Below are positions 1-9,387 of a stretch of 64,000 nt of DNA, piece by piece. The translations under genes were made by a program, and so were the position numbers. The stretch's first letter is position 1; the number at the start of each line of letters is the position of its first letter. The notes beneath the pieces were generated by a model that saw only the letters and a list, made by a program, of their open reading frames with translations, was not told the origin of the DNA and made no database searches. The DNA comes from Piezodorus guildinii. Its lineage: Eukaryota > Arthropoda > Insecta > Hemiptera > Pentatomidae. The DNA lies in NCBI GenBank assembly GCA_023052935.1, contig CM041294.1, forward strand, positions 16,374,635-16,438,634. Reading direction: 5' to 3'.

Positions 1-540
1 GTTTGTCCAGGCTAAGTATCGAATCCGTTCAACCGGGACAATAGAAGTGTTGAAGGATACTGTTGGGCAGGATGTCATAGGTTTACGACGAAAGGTAAAG
101 GTAGGATTTATTGGAATTTATTTTTATTCTCCAATGCTGACATCATAGTTCAAGGCCTCTGATGTGGGATTGAAGAGTTTGGGAGGCGATAGTTGGATCG
201 TTATTGTCTGATAACACAAAAGTGTCATCAGCATCAGTAGAAAGAAGAATGAGTCTTAAAATGCTGCCTTGAAGAACACCAGCATACTGATTAAAAATGG
301 ATAAATAGGAACTATTTTCATTTACTTCGAAGGACCAGTCAGTGAGGTAAGACTGGGTAATGAGGAAGTATGTAGGAGGGAGGAATTTACGGAGTTTGTG
401 AACCAATCCCGGCTGCCATATACGGTCAAAGGCCTGTTCTACATCGAGGAAGGCTCCCGTGCAGTAAAATCCGTACTCCGATGAACAAGAGAAAACGTGC
501 ACCATACGGTGGAATTGCTGGATAGAAAGCGGGTGGGCTT
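1..540 (-). pseudogene. Jockey-type LINE ORF2 fragment (reverse transcriptase palm)
   Basis: The minus strand at 143-505 encodes a piece of reverse transcriptase closely matching the ORF2 at 9384-12074 (shared words include FLDVEQAFDR, LPPTYFL and DPTIASQTLQSH). It lacks the residues between the PQGSIL-like motif and the YADD box, the catalytic box reads DADD, and PQGS has become LQGS, so it cannot be active. Bases 1-142 continue the same family in other frames. The fragment runs off the window edge at base 1 and stops near 540 against a PR-0.9 repeat end. It is a dead, internally deleted copy of the family whose full-length member lies at 7443-12213. Confidence 0.85.
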
Positions 541-617
541 AAAACGGGTATTTCAGGTGAAAACTGGAATTCGAAAATCCACTTCTTCTCTTAATATACG
601 TAAGTGTAAGTAAAAAG
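541..617 (-). repeat. PR-0.9 repeat, terminal fragment
   Basis: About 75 bases match the palindromic end of the PR-0.9 family: GAAAACTGGAATTCGAAAAT followed by a decayed form of the terminal palindrome and GTAAGTAAAA. Only this end of the repeat is present. Confidence 0.6.
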
Positions 618-1395
618 CAATGTTTGAAATACTTAAAAAATATGAAGGTATCACAGATAATTATCTAAGGGAATATGTTTTACGACCAAGAATAAATAAT
701 TAATATTAATATTAATAAATAATTTATTTAAGATATGAATGGTAGAAAACGGTGTGAGGATGTCCAGAATCTAGGAAAGTTATATACCTCTAGAACTGAA
801 ATAAAATGGAAGAGAACAAAATTTTAACAGAAATACTTGAGCTAAAAACAAAAGTTAATATACTAGAAATACGAGAGGAATAAAATGTAAAAGTTAATTA
901 GTAAGGCACTTAATAACTCTTGTTGAGTAGAGCCCTCTCAAGAGAAACCCGCCTCTGATTCTTCTTATTTCGTGGAGCGGCTTATAGGATTTTTTAGACT
1001 AATTTTGATAAATTGCAATACTGAATACTACATCATGATGGATCTACGTAGAATCAATTTTTGTATTCAATTTGATGAAATCGACCAAAAGAAAAGAAAA
1101 TCTTACCCCCCACCTCTCATAATTGGAGGTCTTACGTTTCAAGATACGTAAAAGCCCAATAAAGAATACAAAAAAAAAATCGTCTGTCCGCCGTTCACAT
1201 TAATAAATAAACATAGCAGAAGTTATAAGTTTCTAATCCTTATATCATTTAAGATAAGTCCGCCAAAGCATGAACAAACGGGAACAATTCGATCTAGAAT
1301 TAGATTCTCTGCAAAGAAAATCATCAAAAATCGGTTAAGAAATGAAGTGTTTATTAGCCATTTTACATTAATATAAATTGATAGAGTGTATGTTT
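618..1395. other. No gene seen; short dispersed repeat at about 1075-1200
   Basis: AT-rich sequence without a supported gene. Around 1075-1200, the string CTTACGTTTCAAGATACGT and its surroundings recur near 44690-44830 and, more diverged, near 45325-45430. This looks like an old low-copy dispersed repeat of unknown class. Confidence 0.5.
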
Positions 1396-1800
1396 TAAAT
1401 AAAGTCCCGGTTAAAGGGTGGGAAACGCGTGTTATTAGTCAGTTGCTAAATTACTTAGCTCGCGGCTTCTGTCTAAAAACTTAAAGGTTAGAATTAATAA
1501 AACTATGGTTCTTTACGGATGTGAAACGTGGCCGCGCTTACTTTGAAGGATGAACAAAAGCTTAAGGTTTTCGAAAATATTTGTCCCGAAGAGAGATGAG
1601 GACACTGGGGAGTTTAGAAGGCTGCACAACGCGGAATTGCGGAGTTTGTACCCTGTGAATATAATTGAGTTGATAGCATCGCGGAGACTCAAATGGGCGC
1701 GTAAAGTTGTTGGGCTCGGTGAGGAACGGATTCGTATATTAGGCGTCCGAAAGGTAGGCCAAAGCGTCGATGGGAGGATTGCATTAAGGCTGATTTTGAT
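1396..1800 (+). pseudogene. RTE-type LINE ORF2 C-terminal fragment
   Basis: The plus strand encodes broken pieces of the C-terminal region seen also at 27190-27815 and 29289-29600: words such as CETW, FRRLHNAELR, YPVNIIELIASRRLKWA and VVGLGEERI. This conserved tail follows the RT domain in RTE-like elements, which automatic pipelines often name craniofacial development protein 2-like. Several frame changes occur within 400 bases, so it is a dead scrap. Homology begins abruptly near 1397 (AATAAAGTCCCGG). Confidence 0.8.
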
Positions 1801-2052
1801 AAATTTATTGCTATGTATATAAGTCTTAACATCTTAATAAATTGTTTTAGCCTAATAAAATTATTTGGAAATAATAAAACATTGTGTAATAATTTGGAGT
1901 GTTTTTACAATATAATTTATGACGGACAGGATCCAGAAGTAGATTTTGGTAGGAGAAGAGCGGGAGGTTCTATTTCTTTTCTATGGTATATTTTGGTGAC
2001 GCTTCTTTTCTTTATTCAACAATGGATTTTTTTCTAGCATCACCTCAGTTGT

Positions 2053-2413
2053 TTAACACGTTCACGCCGGCGCCGATTTTCAATGTCTGCTCTGTGGGGC
2101 TCGAATCCATGCCACGTTTCATCGATCATTGCCTGTCCAGACCTGTATACGAGTTGTACGTTTGCTAACAGTCTAGTTAGTGCTTATTTTGGACTTCGTA
2201 ATTCGTGCGTTTTTTTTAATACTAGCAAAGATTTTTGCCTGTAAATGTAACTCGAAAGGCTGTTAAAATGTTATATATTTTTTATTATTTTGTCCTTATA
2301 AATAATAGATAACATGGATATGAAAATACCTGTGGTACGCGCCGCCCTATGGTACAGATTAGTGCGGGCAGTGGTACAGACTAGTGGTACAGACGCCGGC
2401 GTGAACGTGTTAA
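2053..2413. mobile_element. piggyBac-type MITE with TTAA target duplication
   Basis: A 353-bp element (2057-2409) is bounded by perfect 16-bp terminal inverted repeats, CACGTTCACGCCGGCG. Each end is flanked by TTAA (2053-2056 and 2410-2413). TTAA duplication is diagnostic of the piggyBac superfamily. No transposase ORF is present, so it is non-autonomous. Its GC-rich ends stand out from the surroundings. Confidence 0.9.
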
Positions 2414-2962
2414 GGTACAGTTTTCAACCAATATATTGTATGTATTAAACAGTTTTTAATTGCCCACTTTCAAATATAAAACTATGATATTAAAAGATAG
2501 TAGTAATAAGAGAGGTTCCGAAGCAGATATTGGAGGCTGAACTGGAACGTATGTGGGCCACCGGATGAATTATGGGCAAGAGATCGGAGAGCTAGCTACC
2601 CGCTCCTAATTTCCAATATCTCACCGCAGTAGCAATCCGACTCTTCCACTATCGGTTCTGTTATCTGCCTCCAGGCTATGTCAAAGTTTTCGGTATAATG
2701 TCTTATGTCTTTAACTATTTACGCTGAGACATCCGGGGAAGATCAGTACTTCCAAGTGATTCAGGATGGTTCGGTTACAGTAAATTAGTGGATTGTATAA
2801 ATTAAAAAAAAATAAAATAATTAAAATAAGCGATGAATCACAATACATTTATTTAACAACTAATTTCACATAGAGAACACTTGAAAAATATTAACCTCGT
2901 GAAAGAAGCGATGAGAAACAAAATAAACATAAATAAATATCTAAACAGATTTAAAAGAAAAT
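2414..2962. other. No gene recognised
   Basis: Includes a stretch of more balanced base composition (about 2510-2780) without a long ORF or a recognisable family. It could be unique DNA or an old repeat. The rest is AT-rich. Confidence 0.4.
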
Positions 2963-3612
2963 CAGGTGCGGGCAACACACGACTTTTACTTACCTCCGTT
3001 TAAAAACCGATTAAAGAATTGTCAAATATAGTTAGAGATAAGAACGAGTGAAATAAATAAAGAATTCATTAAATTTAATTTCTATAAAAACATATGTTTT
3101 ATTCAAAAATCTGGTGCGAACAACACACGACTTTCAACACGATTTATATCAATTCAAGAATTTTCAAACAAATTTATAAACGAAAATAAATTGTTAAATA
3201 ATTATTTAAATCGGATTTAAATAGAAACATGTTTTATTAAATAATCTATTTTATTATTATTTACGACAATCAGTTTGTTTTATCGTCTTTCCATCACTCT
3301 CCGTTAAATTTTACAACAGCATGTGTAAGATGATATTTTTTCTAAAATCTCCAGCAATCCAACGGTATATCATACATGTATATTACTGCTCTTAAGTTCA
3401 AAACCAAAAAATTTACTTAAAAAAATATTTTAGCAGTTTTCTTGTTTAGGTGGATATCGAATTCGCTCAACTTGCATATTTAGCTGTTAATTATTAATGA
3501 TAACATGATAATATAGTTATTTTTATAGAATCTACAGAATTAAAGGTACTTTAGAGGAAGAAAATTTAAAATATCGGCATTTAAGCCCTGTCATACTATT
3601 TTAATCATCGCT

Positions 3613-3715
3613 GGAAGGAATTAGTCCGGGTGGCGGTCATTAAATGAAACAACTAAATAGTTGAAACTATTTAGTTGTTTCATTTAATGACCGCCACCCG
3701 GATTAATTCCTTCCA
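3613..3715. repeat. 102-bp near-perfect palindrome made of inverted Penelope-like element ends
   Basis: Two arms of about 50 bp, starting CTGGAAGGAATTAGTCCGGG and ending with its complement, meet at TAGTTGAAACTA; I see one non-complementary position. The arm sequence (CATTTAATGACCGC and following) recurs in diverged single form at 34905-34973, next to a hammerhead-like core. This looks like two copies of one element end joined head to head inside a PR-0.9 repeat. Confidence 0.75.
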
Positions 3716-3966
3716 GTAATTCTCAACGGTCAACTAATTACATCCACTATTTTAAACATCATATAAAAGTCTATTAGATTTTCCATCGATATAGCAAGTT
3801 TAATCAAAATCACTTGACCCGTTTTGGAGAAAACCGTAAAAAGGTGCAAAATTAATGTTATAAAGTGGTTCTTCTGGTTAGCGGATTTTAATGAAAACGT
3901 TTCAGTAACATCTCGGGCGTACAATTGTCTTAAATATGAAATTTTAGTTTCATAGGACTTTTCGTT

Positions 3967-4281
3967 AGTCTACGCTAGTCTACTGTGCTCCGGGTCCTGG
4001 GTTCGAATCCCGACTGTGACGGAATATTATTTAATCTTTTATTTCACCACGGGGGGTGATCCTGGGGTATGGGAGACCCTCCTGGGGCACACCCAGCCTC
4101 TATAAAGTGGGCATCCAAAAATGGGGTAAAAACCTGGCGGCTGAGCGTGATCTTGGCCGAATCACGTCATTGCACGGCCGTTGGCCTAGAAACAGTACGA
4201 ATCTCAACATGTACTGAGCCCAAAACTCTTCATGGGTTGTAGTGGTACAGGTTTTTTTTTTTTTTTTTTATTTTTTTTTTT
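3967..4281 (+). mobile_element. tRNA-derived SINE (family 1) with 15-bp target duplication
   Basis: Begins with a tRNA-like 3' half containing a B box (GGGTTCGAATCCC, near 4000). A GC-richer body with CCTGGGGCACACCCAGCC follows, then a long T/A-interrupted poly-T tail. Flanking duplications of 15 bp lie at 3952-3966 and 4282-4296 (ATAGGACTTTTCGTT against ATAGGACTTTTTGTT, one mismatch). The A-box half of the tRNA head is missing, so the copy is 5'-truncated. It interrupts a PR-0.9 repeat. Confidence 0.85.
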
Positions 4282-4325
4282 ATAGGACTTTTTGTTTTCG
4301 CGCGGGAGTTACCACACACACTTTA

Positions 4326-4717
4326 CTTTATTGCTAGGATAGTATGAGTTAAAAATAGCTAAAATAAAATAAAAAAATGATTACCGTGGAAGACTATATT
4401 CATCTTAGAAAATGAGAATAGTGGATTGAGAGAGGAACTAGAAATAAAAACATTTCTAGTTGCCAAAAATAGAAAATGATCACAAGAAATAGACAACAAG
4501 CTGCAAACCGTCGGGAAGAGAAGAAACAATATTTTGCAGAGTGAGAATTAGAAGATGGACAGGTTACGTTTGGAGTTGCCTCGCTCGATGCTTACACGTG
4601 CAAAAAGTGCAATAACATTCATTTCGAGAAATCAGGAAAAAAGAACGATTGAAAATCAATATGAGATTTATTTTGAAGTTAATGACCCCTTTGGAAATAG
4701 AAAGATAAAAGAATGTT
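4326..4717. other. No gene seen
   Basis: AT-rich spacer between two PR-0.9 copies; purine-rich on the plus strand, no supported ORF. Confidence 0.5.
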
Positions 4718-5614
4718 AAAAAATCTGGTACGGGCGACACGACTTTCACTTACCTCCATTTTTAAAATCAATGAAACGATTTTCTAATACAGTTAGAGAT
4801 TAAAATACGTGAAACCGTTAAAGAAATAATTAAATTGAATTTCTATAGAAACATGTGTTTTATTAAAAATCTATTATATAATTATCTAAAATAATCAGAT
4901 TTAGCGGCTTTTCATCACTCTTTATTATCTTTTACAAGTTTGTTCATTAGATAATATTTATTCTAAAGCTTTAGCTTTCCAACGGTATATTATACGCGTA
5001 TATTACTGTTGCTATGTTCAAAATAAAAAAATTGCAAAAAAAAAATATTTTTTCAGTTTTCTCCTTTAGTTAGATATTGAATTCGTTCAACCTATATATC
5101 CATGTATTTTGCATCAGTGGTAACAAGATAATATATTTATTTTTACAAAATCTACAAAATTAAAGGTACTTTACAGAAAAATAATGTAAAATATCGGCAT
5201 TTAAGCCCTGTCAGACCACATTAATCAAAACGAAAACTACATGATATTAAAGCCCATTAAAATCTACATCGATATAGCGAGTTTAATCAAAATCGTCGGA
5301 ACCGTTTTCGAGAAAATCGAAAAAAGATGCAAAATGCATGATATAAAGGGCCTCTTCTGGTAAGCTCATTTTGATGAAAAAGGTTTTGTAACGTCTCGGG
5401 CGTATAGTTGTCTTAAATATGAAATTTTAGTTTCATTGGACTTACTGCTTCCGCCCGGGAGATACCACACACACACACACACAGACCTTTTCGCAGGACT
5501 TGGTTATTTGGACTCAGGGGACCCTAACACGTGTATTTCCGTCCAAAACTGGAATTCGAAAATTCTAACGATCGCGATACTTCCCCTTACTATATATAGT
5601 AAGTGAAAGTAAAA
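4718..5614 (-). repeat. PR-0.9 repeat, full length
   Basis: Reads from ATCTGGTACGGGCGACACGA to a perfect terminal palindrome (TTACTATATATAGTAA inside longer arms) ending GTGAAAGTAAAA. Contains the family's CA/TG microsatellite position (5470-5483) and the block with GGGACCCTAA-like sequence. About 0.9 kb, no coding capacity. Confidence 0.85.
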
Positions 5615-6809
5615 TCATCCTTATATTATCGATTCAATATCATATGTACACTGGACAAAAAAGGAAAAAAATCGTACTCCTGGTTCATTCAATAAAATAA
5701 TTTTAATTAACGTAAAGCTCACGATACAAGAATACAAATTTTCAATATTATCAACTCAATTGACTTGTTATCTTTCACCGAATTCGACGACAGCTACCCA
5801 TCGTAACAACAAAAAAACTGTTTCAGTTACATTTATTTATTTTTTTATAGGGCATCTAAAAGTAAATAATTATCTCATTTAAGTAAATAAGTGACTAATT
5901 ATCAACGTCAAATTGTTTTTTTCATTTTAAACATATTTATTGATATTTACAACTGTATACAAAATACATCAAGTAAAGGTGATGGACATATGGTAAATTG
6001 ATGGTTCATAAAAGTGCAATTATTTAATAGCATTAAGAAGACATAATACATAAATATTGCTTTCGAATGGGGAGAAAGAGCCAAAAACATGTTATATAAG
6101 ACCTTTTCGGCGTGCCGATCACAACTCTGTTATTATACGATATAAATTAATAATGTTTTGGAATTTATTCACTGCGAAATCATCATAGTTTTCTGAAATT
6201 GACTATAAATATAATTTTTAAAAATTCACATAACAATTTAAGATGTTATCAATGAATGAAATGTGAAATTCCGACGGCCCTGCCGTGACTAAGACATCAC
6301 CAAACTGTAACTTACATTGCTGGCGATGAAGACAAACATACGCGGTAGTGGTCAGATGAAAGAGAGGCAGTTCCACACGAGGGTCCCGGCGATATTTCAC
6401 AACTTTTGGCAGCTAGCAGGGCTCCTCTGATTTACGGTACACAGGAGAGATTTACTGTATATTAAAACCGAGCGCGAACAGTTGGTGAAAGTCGCACGAT
6501 TCTATGTTGTGTTATCCACCTGAGCATCTGAGTGTGACTGTCAGAAATTATGGCGTACAATGAAAAATTCTTCTTCAATAAAACAGGATTTTATTTAAAA
6601 TAAAAATTAAATAATTTACCAAATGTGTATGCATTGATATTTCTAGTAGCGGTAAGTAGATTTTTTTTAACAATTATTTTATTGTAAACTATTAGTTGCG
6701 AAAAGAAGTTCATTGCATAAAAAGAAACAAGATATAAGGTAAAGAAACAGAAGAATAGAGCAAAATAGTAAGAAAGTGAAAAACAACAAAAAATTGACAT
6801 ATATAGTTA
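5615..6809. other. No supported gene; one open stretch of unknown meaning
   Basis: Mostly AT-rich. A 60-codon minus-strand opening at 6218-6400 lies in a patch of more balanced composition (6090-6560). It could be an old exon or repeat debris, but matches no family I recognise. I do not call it a gene. Confidence 0.4.
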
Positions 6810-7062
6810 AATATATATTTAATATATAAAATTCTCGTATCACAATGTTAGTTACCACACTCCTCCAAAACGACTTGACCGATTTTTTATGTAATTTGAT
6901 ATGCATATTCAATAGGTCTGAAAATTAGCTACTATATCTTTCATACCTCTAATTATTCACCCTTCTAGCACCAACCCCTATTTGTTATAGTCATTATAGT
7001 AATTTATTAATTTTTTATCCCGCTCGATAACTGATTAATTTCACTTGGTAAGTAATATATAA

Positions 7063-7133
<71 letters not shown>

Positions 7134-7345
7134 AAGGAATTAATTATAATGTATTAAAAAATTAATGTTTGGTGTTTTGTTATTATTGTATTATCTCATC
7201 GTTCACAGCGCTCAATGCCATTTTCACTCGTGCCATTTTACTACATCATTCCACACTTACAATAAGTTAATTTTTTTTTTACACTGGAAATTTAATGGAA
7301 ATAATTTATTGTACACGGCAAAATAACGTTTGCTGGGTCAGCTAG
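6810..7345 (+). mobile_element. Non-autonomous Helitron remnant
   Basis: The left part carries a block (TAAAATTCTCGTATCACAAT, then a CTCCTCCAAAACGACTTGACC-like stretch from about 6862) that I recognise from a widespread insect Helitron family. The right end reads AACGTTTGCTGGGTCAGCTAG followed by T, so the element ends in CTAG (7342-7345), the CTRR terminus of Helitrons, before a host T. It contains an (AT)n microsatellite at about 7069-7128. The left boundary is approximate. No Rep/helicase is encoded. Confidence 0.75.
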
Positions 7346-7357
7346 TTTATATTAAAA

Positions 7358-7442
7358 AACTGAATAATAACACGCATTTCCCACCTTTAACTGGGACTTT
7401 ATTTCTTCCTGGATTTCATTTTTTCTTGTTATCATTGAACCT
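7358..7442 (-). pseudogene. RTE-type LINE piece left of the Jockey insertion
   Basis: About 85 bases match 27625-27710 (AATAATAACACGCATTTCCC and onward) and are the downstream continuation of the RTE-type LINE at 12214-14802. The two halves were separated by the Jockey insertion. The remainder of the RTE C-terminal region is absent to the left, so this older element is also truncated at its 3' side, next to the Helitron end. Confidence 0.8.
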
Positions 7443-8066
7443 GAGTGTTTTCTAAAATGGCGACTGGCACAGTTCTACTTACGTATTGCTCTATGTTAGT
7501 TTCCTTCTCATCAATGTGATACTGCTTGAAAATGCTTCAAACTTTGTAAATCGTGAGTGGTTGCACTGATAAACACATTAACGAACACATATCACGAGGT
7601 GAGTAGCAATTAGTTCGATAGACAATAATAAATAGACTGGTGGCCGTCCTAGGCTGGAGATAAGGCCTAGGCTAGGACTTACTAATCCTCATCTTGGTTT
7701 ACAAGGTCTCGGTCGGCAATATTGACATTTCCGACTTCGTAACCTATACATTCGTCATATAAACTTTTATTTTCTTCCTGTTAGACTGTATTTTAATATT
7801 TTTTTATATTTTATTTTTTTATGTTTTGTGTGTTTTTTCTCTTTTTCCAGGACTTTATTTTTATTTTACTAAATCAGAAATGTTCGTTTTGTTTTACGTT
7901 TTATATTTATATGTATATATTGTAAATAGTTTTAAGATATTTACGTTAATTTTCTATTATTAGTAATTTATATAAGTCTATATAACTTTTTCTTTTATTA
8001 TTATTTTTTTTTTATTTATCTCGCAATATAAGGGGACTTTATATTTATTTTTCTATTGTATTCATC
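7443..8066 (+). promoter_or_regulatory. 5' UTR of the Jockey-type LINE (probable internal promoter region)
   Basis: Bases between the element's 5' end (fixed by the target duplication) and the first ATG of ORF1 at 8067. The first 200 bases are of balanced composition and the rest is T-rich. Jockey-clade elements carry an internal polymerase II promoter at their 5' end; I infer the same here but see no specific motif. Confidence 0.5.
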
Positions 8067-9387
8067 ATGGATTTAGATAAGACTCTATCTTATGATGAAT
8101 CAGGGGAAGAAACGCCATTCTCTGAGATTAGCGAATCCGACTCCCAATATTTAACGCGACGCCAGAAACGCCAAACCGAACTTTCAGTGTTATTCTCGAC
8201 TAAGCGATATCAAAATTAATACCACCACAAAAGATAATTACAAAAAACTGGTAAGTTATTTGAGTTCAAAAAATTATGATTTCCATTGTTATCAGTTGAG
8301 ACAAGAAAAATCTTATCGAGTGGTTTTACGCGGGCTCCACTCATCCACTCCCACTGATGCAATTAAACGAGGTCTGGGAGAAATTGGGCATCACGCACGG
8401 AACATCTCTTCAGTGACACACCCCAAAGGAAAATACCCATTGCCATTATTTTTTGTGGACCTCGAACCAGCCAGTAATAATCCGGAAATATTTCAGGCGA
8501 GAAGGCTGGTGTACTCATCCGTCCGTTTCGAAGAGCCTAGACAAAAAACTACTATTGTTCAGTGCACCAAATGCCAAACCTTTGGACACACTAAATCATA
8601 CTGTTTCCACAAGGCTAGGTGTGTTAAGTGTGCCGGACCTCATGCCTCTGCCACTTGCCCGAAATCTCAGACTGAGCCAGCAAAGTGTGTTCTTTGCGGG
8701 GAAGGCCACCCGGCTAGTTATAGGGGTTGTGTCGTTTACAAAAGCCTTCTTCGCAAGAGATCACAAAATTCAACTGTAAAAAAAATGGATCAGAAGATAC
8801 GTCCTCAGGTACCGGAGTTGGATAATTTGTGTGATTTTCCTGAAATTCCAAAAACTGCTAATATGATCGCTCCACAGCTGCCTACCACACCTGCATCCAG
8901 AGTTCCCACTGAAGAAGCCAGGAAATCTCTCTCAGAAGTCACCGCTGTAAGAAAGCAACAAACTACCAGTCAGGCGCCTCCGACCCCCCAATTCAAACCT
9001 CCCGTCTCCCGTCCTAAACCACAAGCTTCCCGTCAACAGACCCCTTCCCAAAATCTACCCTTACGGGTGAAACTCCCTCCTGAGCATCCTACCAAAATTC
9101 CTGAACGTCCTTATAATCCACCAAATCAGCCAACGCCCCAACCTCTGTTATCTCAGCGGACTGAACAGCTTCATACCCCACGGCGAGTTCAGCTCCCAGC
9201 CAATAATCCAGAACCAATAAACTATCCACCCCAGGTATCTTATCCACATCAGTTTCCTAATCAAGATCCTTCCAATATATACTCCATCCTTGAGTCCTTT
9301 ATCTTTGATCTCAGAGCTACCATCCAACCGCTGATCACCCTTCTCACCAGAGTCCTTTCGCAAGTTCCATTTAATCTCGAACGATGA
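8067..9387 (+). CDS. Jockey LINE ORF1, Gag-like nucleic-acid-binding protein, frameshifted near its N-terminus
   Basis: ORF1 proteins of this clade bind the element RNA and form the ribonucleoprotein. The ATG at 8067 opens an acidic N-terminus (starts MDLDKTLSYDE, then an arginine-rich patch) that stops at 8217. The main body is one frame later: it is open from before 8185, runs through 8260 without an ATG of its own, and ends at 9387. Counting from the TTG at 8260, residues 1-60 match the conserved YHCYQL/YRVVLRGLH region. Three CCHC-type knuckles follow at about residues 102-115, 121-133 and 143-157, then a proline/glutamine-rich tail to 375. The conserved stretch usually found between the basic patch and this region is short, so a small deletion with frameshift is likely. 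Its TGA overlaps the ORF2 ATG. Confidence 0.85.

Larger units (their letters stand above)
2963..4325 (-). repeat. PR-0.9 repeats, one partial and one near-complete, with nested insertions
   Basis: A partial copy (about 2963-3103) is followed directly by a second copy start (GGTGCGAACAACACACGAC, about 3111) that runs to about 4325. Both read from the GTGCGGGCAACACACGAC end towards the palindromic end, i.e. minus relative to the copy at 22597. The longer copy is interrupted by a 102-bp palindrome at 3613-3715 and by a SINE at 3967-4281. Its far end is missing after the short CA run near 4312. Confidence 0.75.

Noticed and set aside
3985..4030. tRNA gene suggested by GGGTTCGAATCCC
   Set aside because: Only the 3' half of a tRNA is present, with no acceptor pairing. 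It is the head of a SINE with tail and target duplication.
6218..6400. Possible host exon
   Set aside because: 60 codons, no splice pattern I can defend and no known family.
8260..8262. Start of ORF1 at 8260
   Set aside because: The codon is TTG and the frame is open well upstream. The ATG at 8067 with a frameshift explains the data better.
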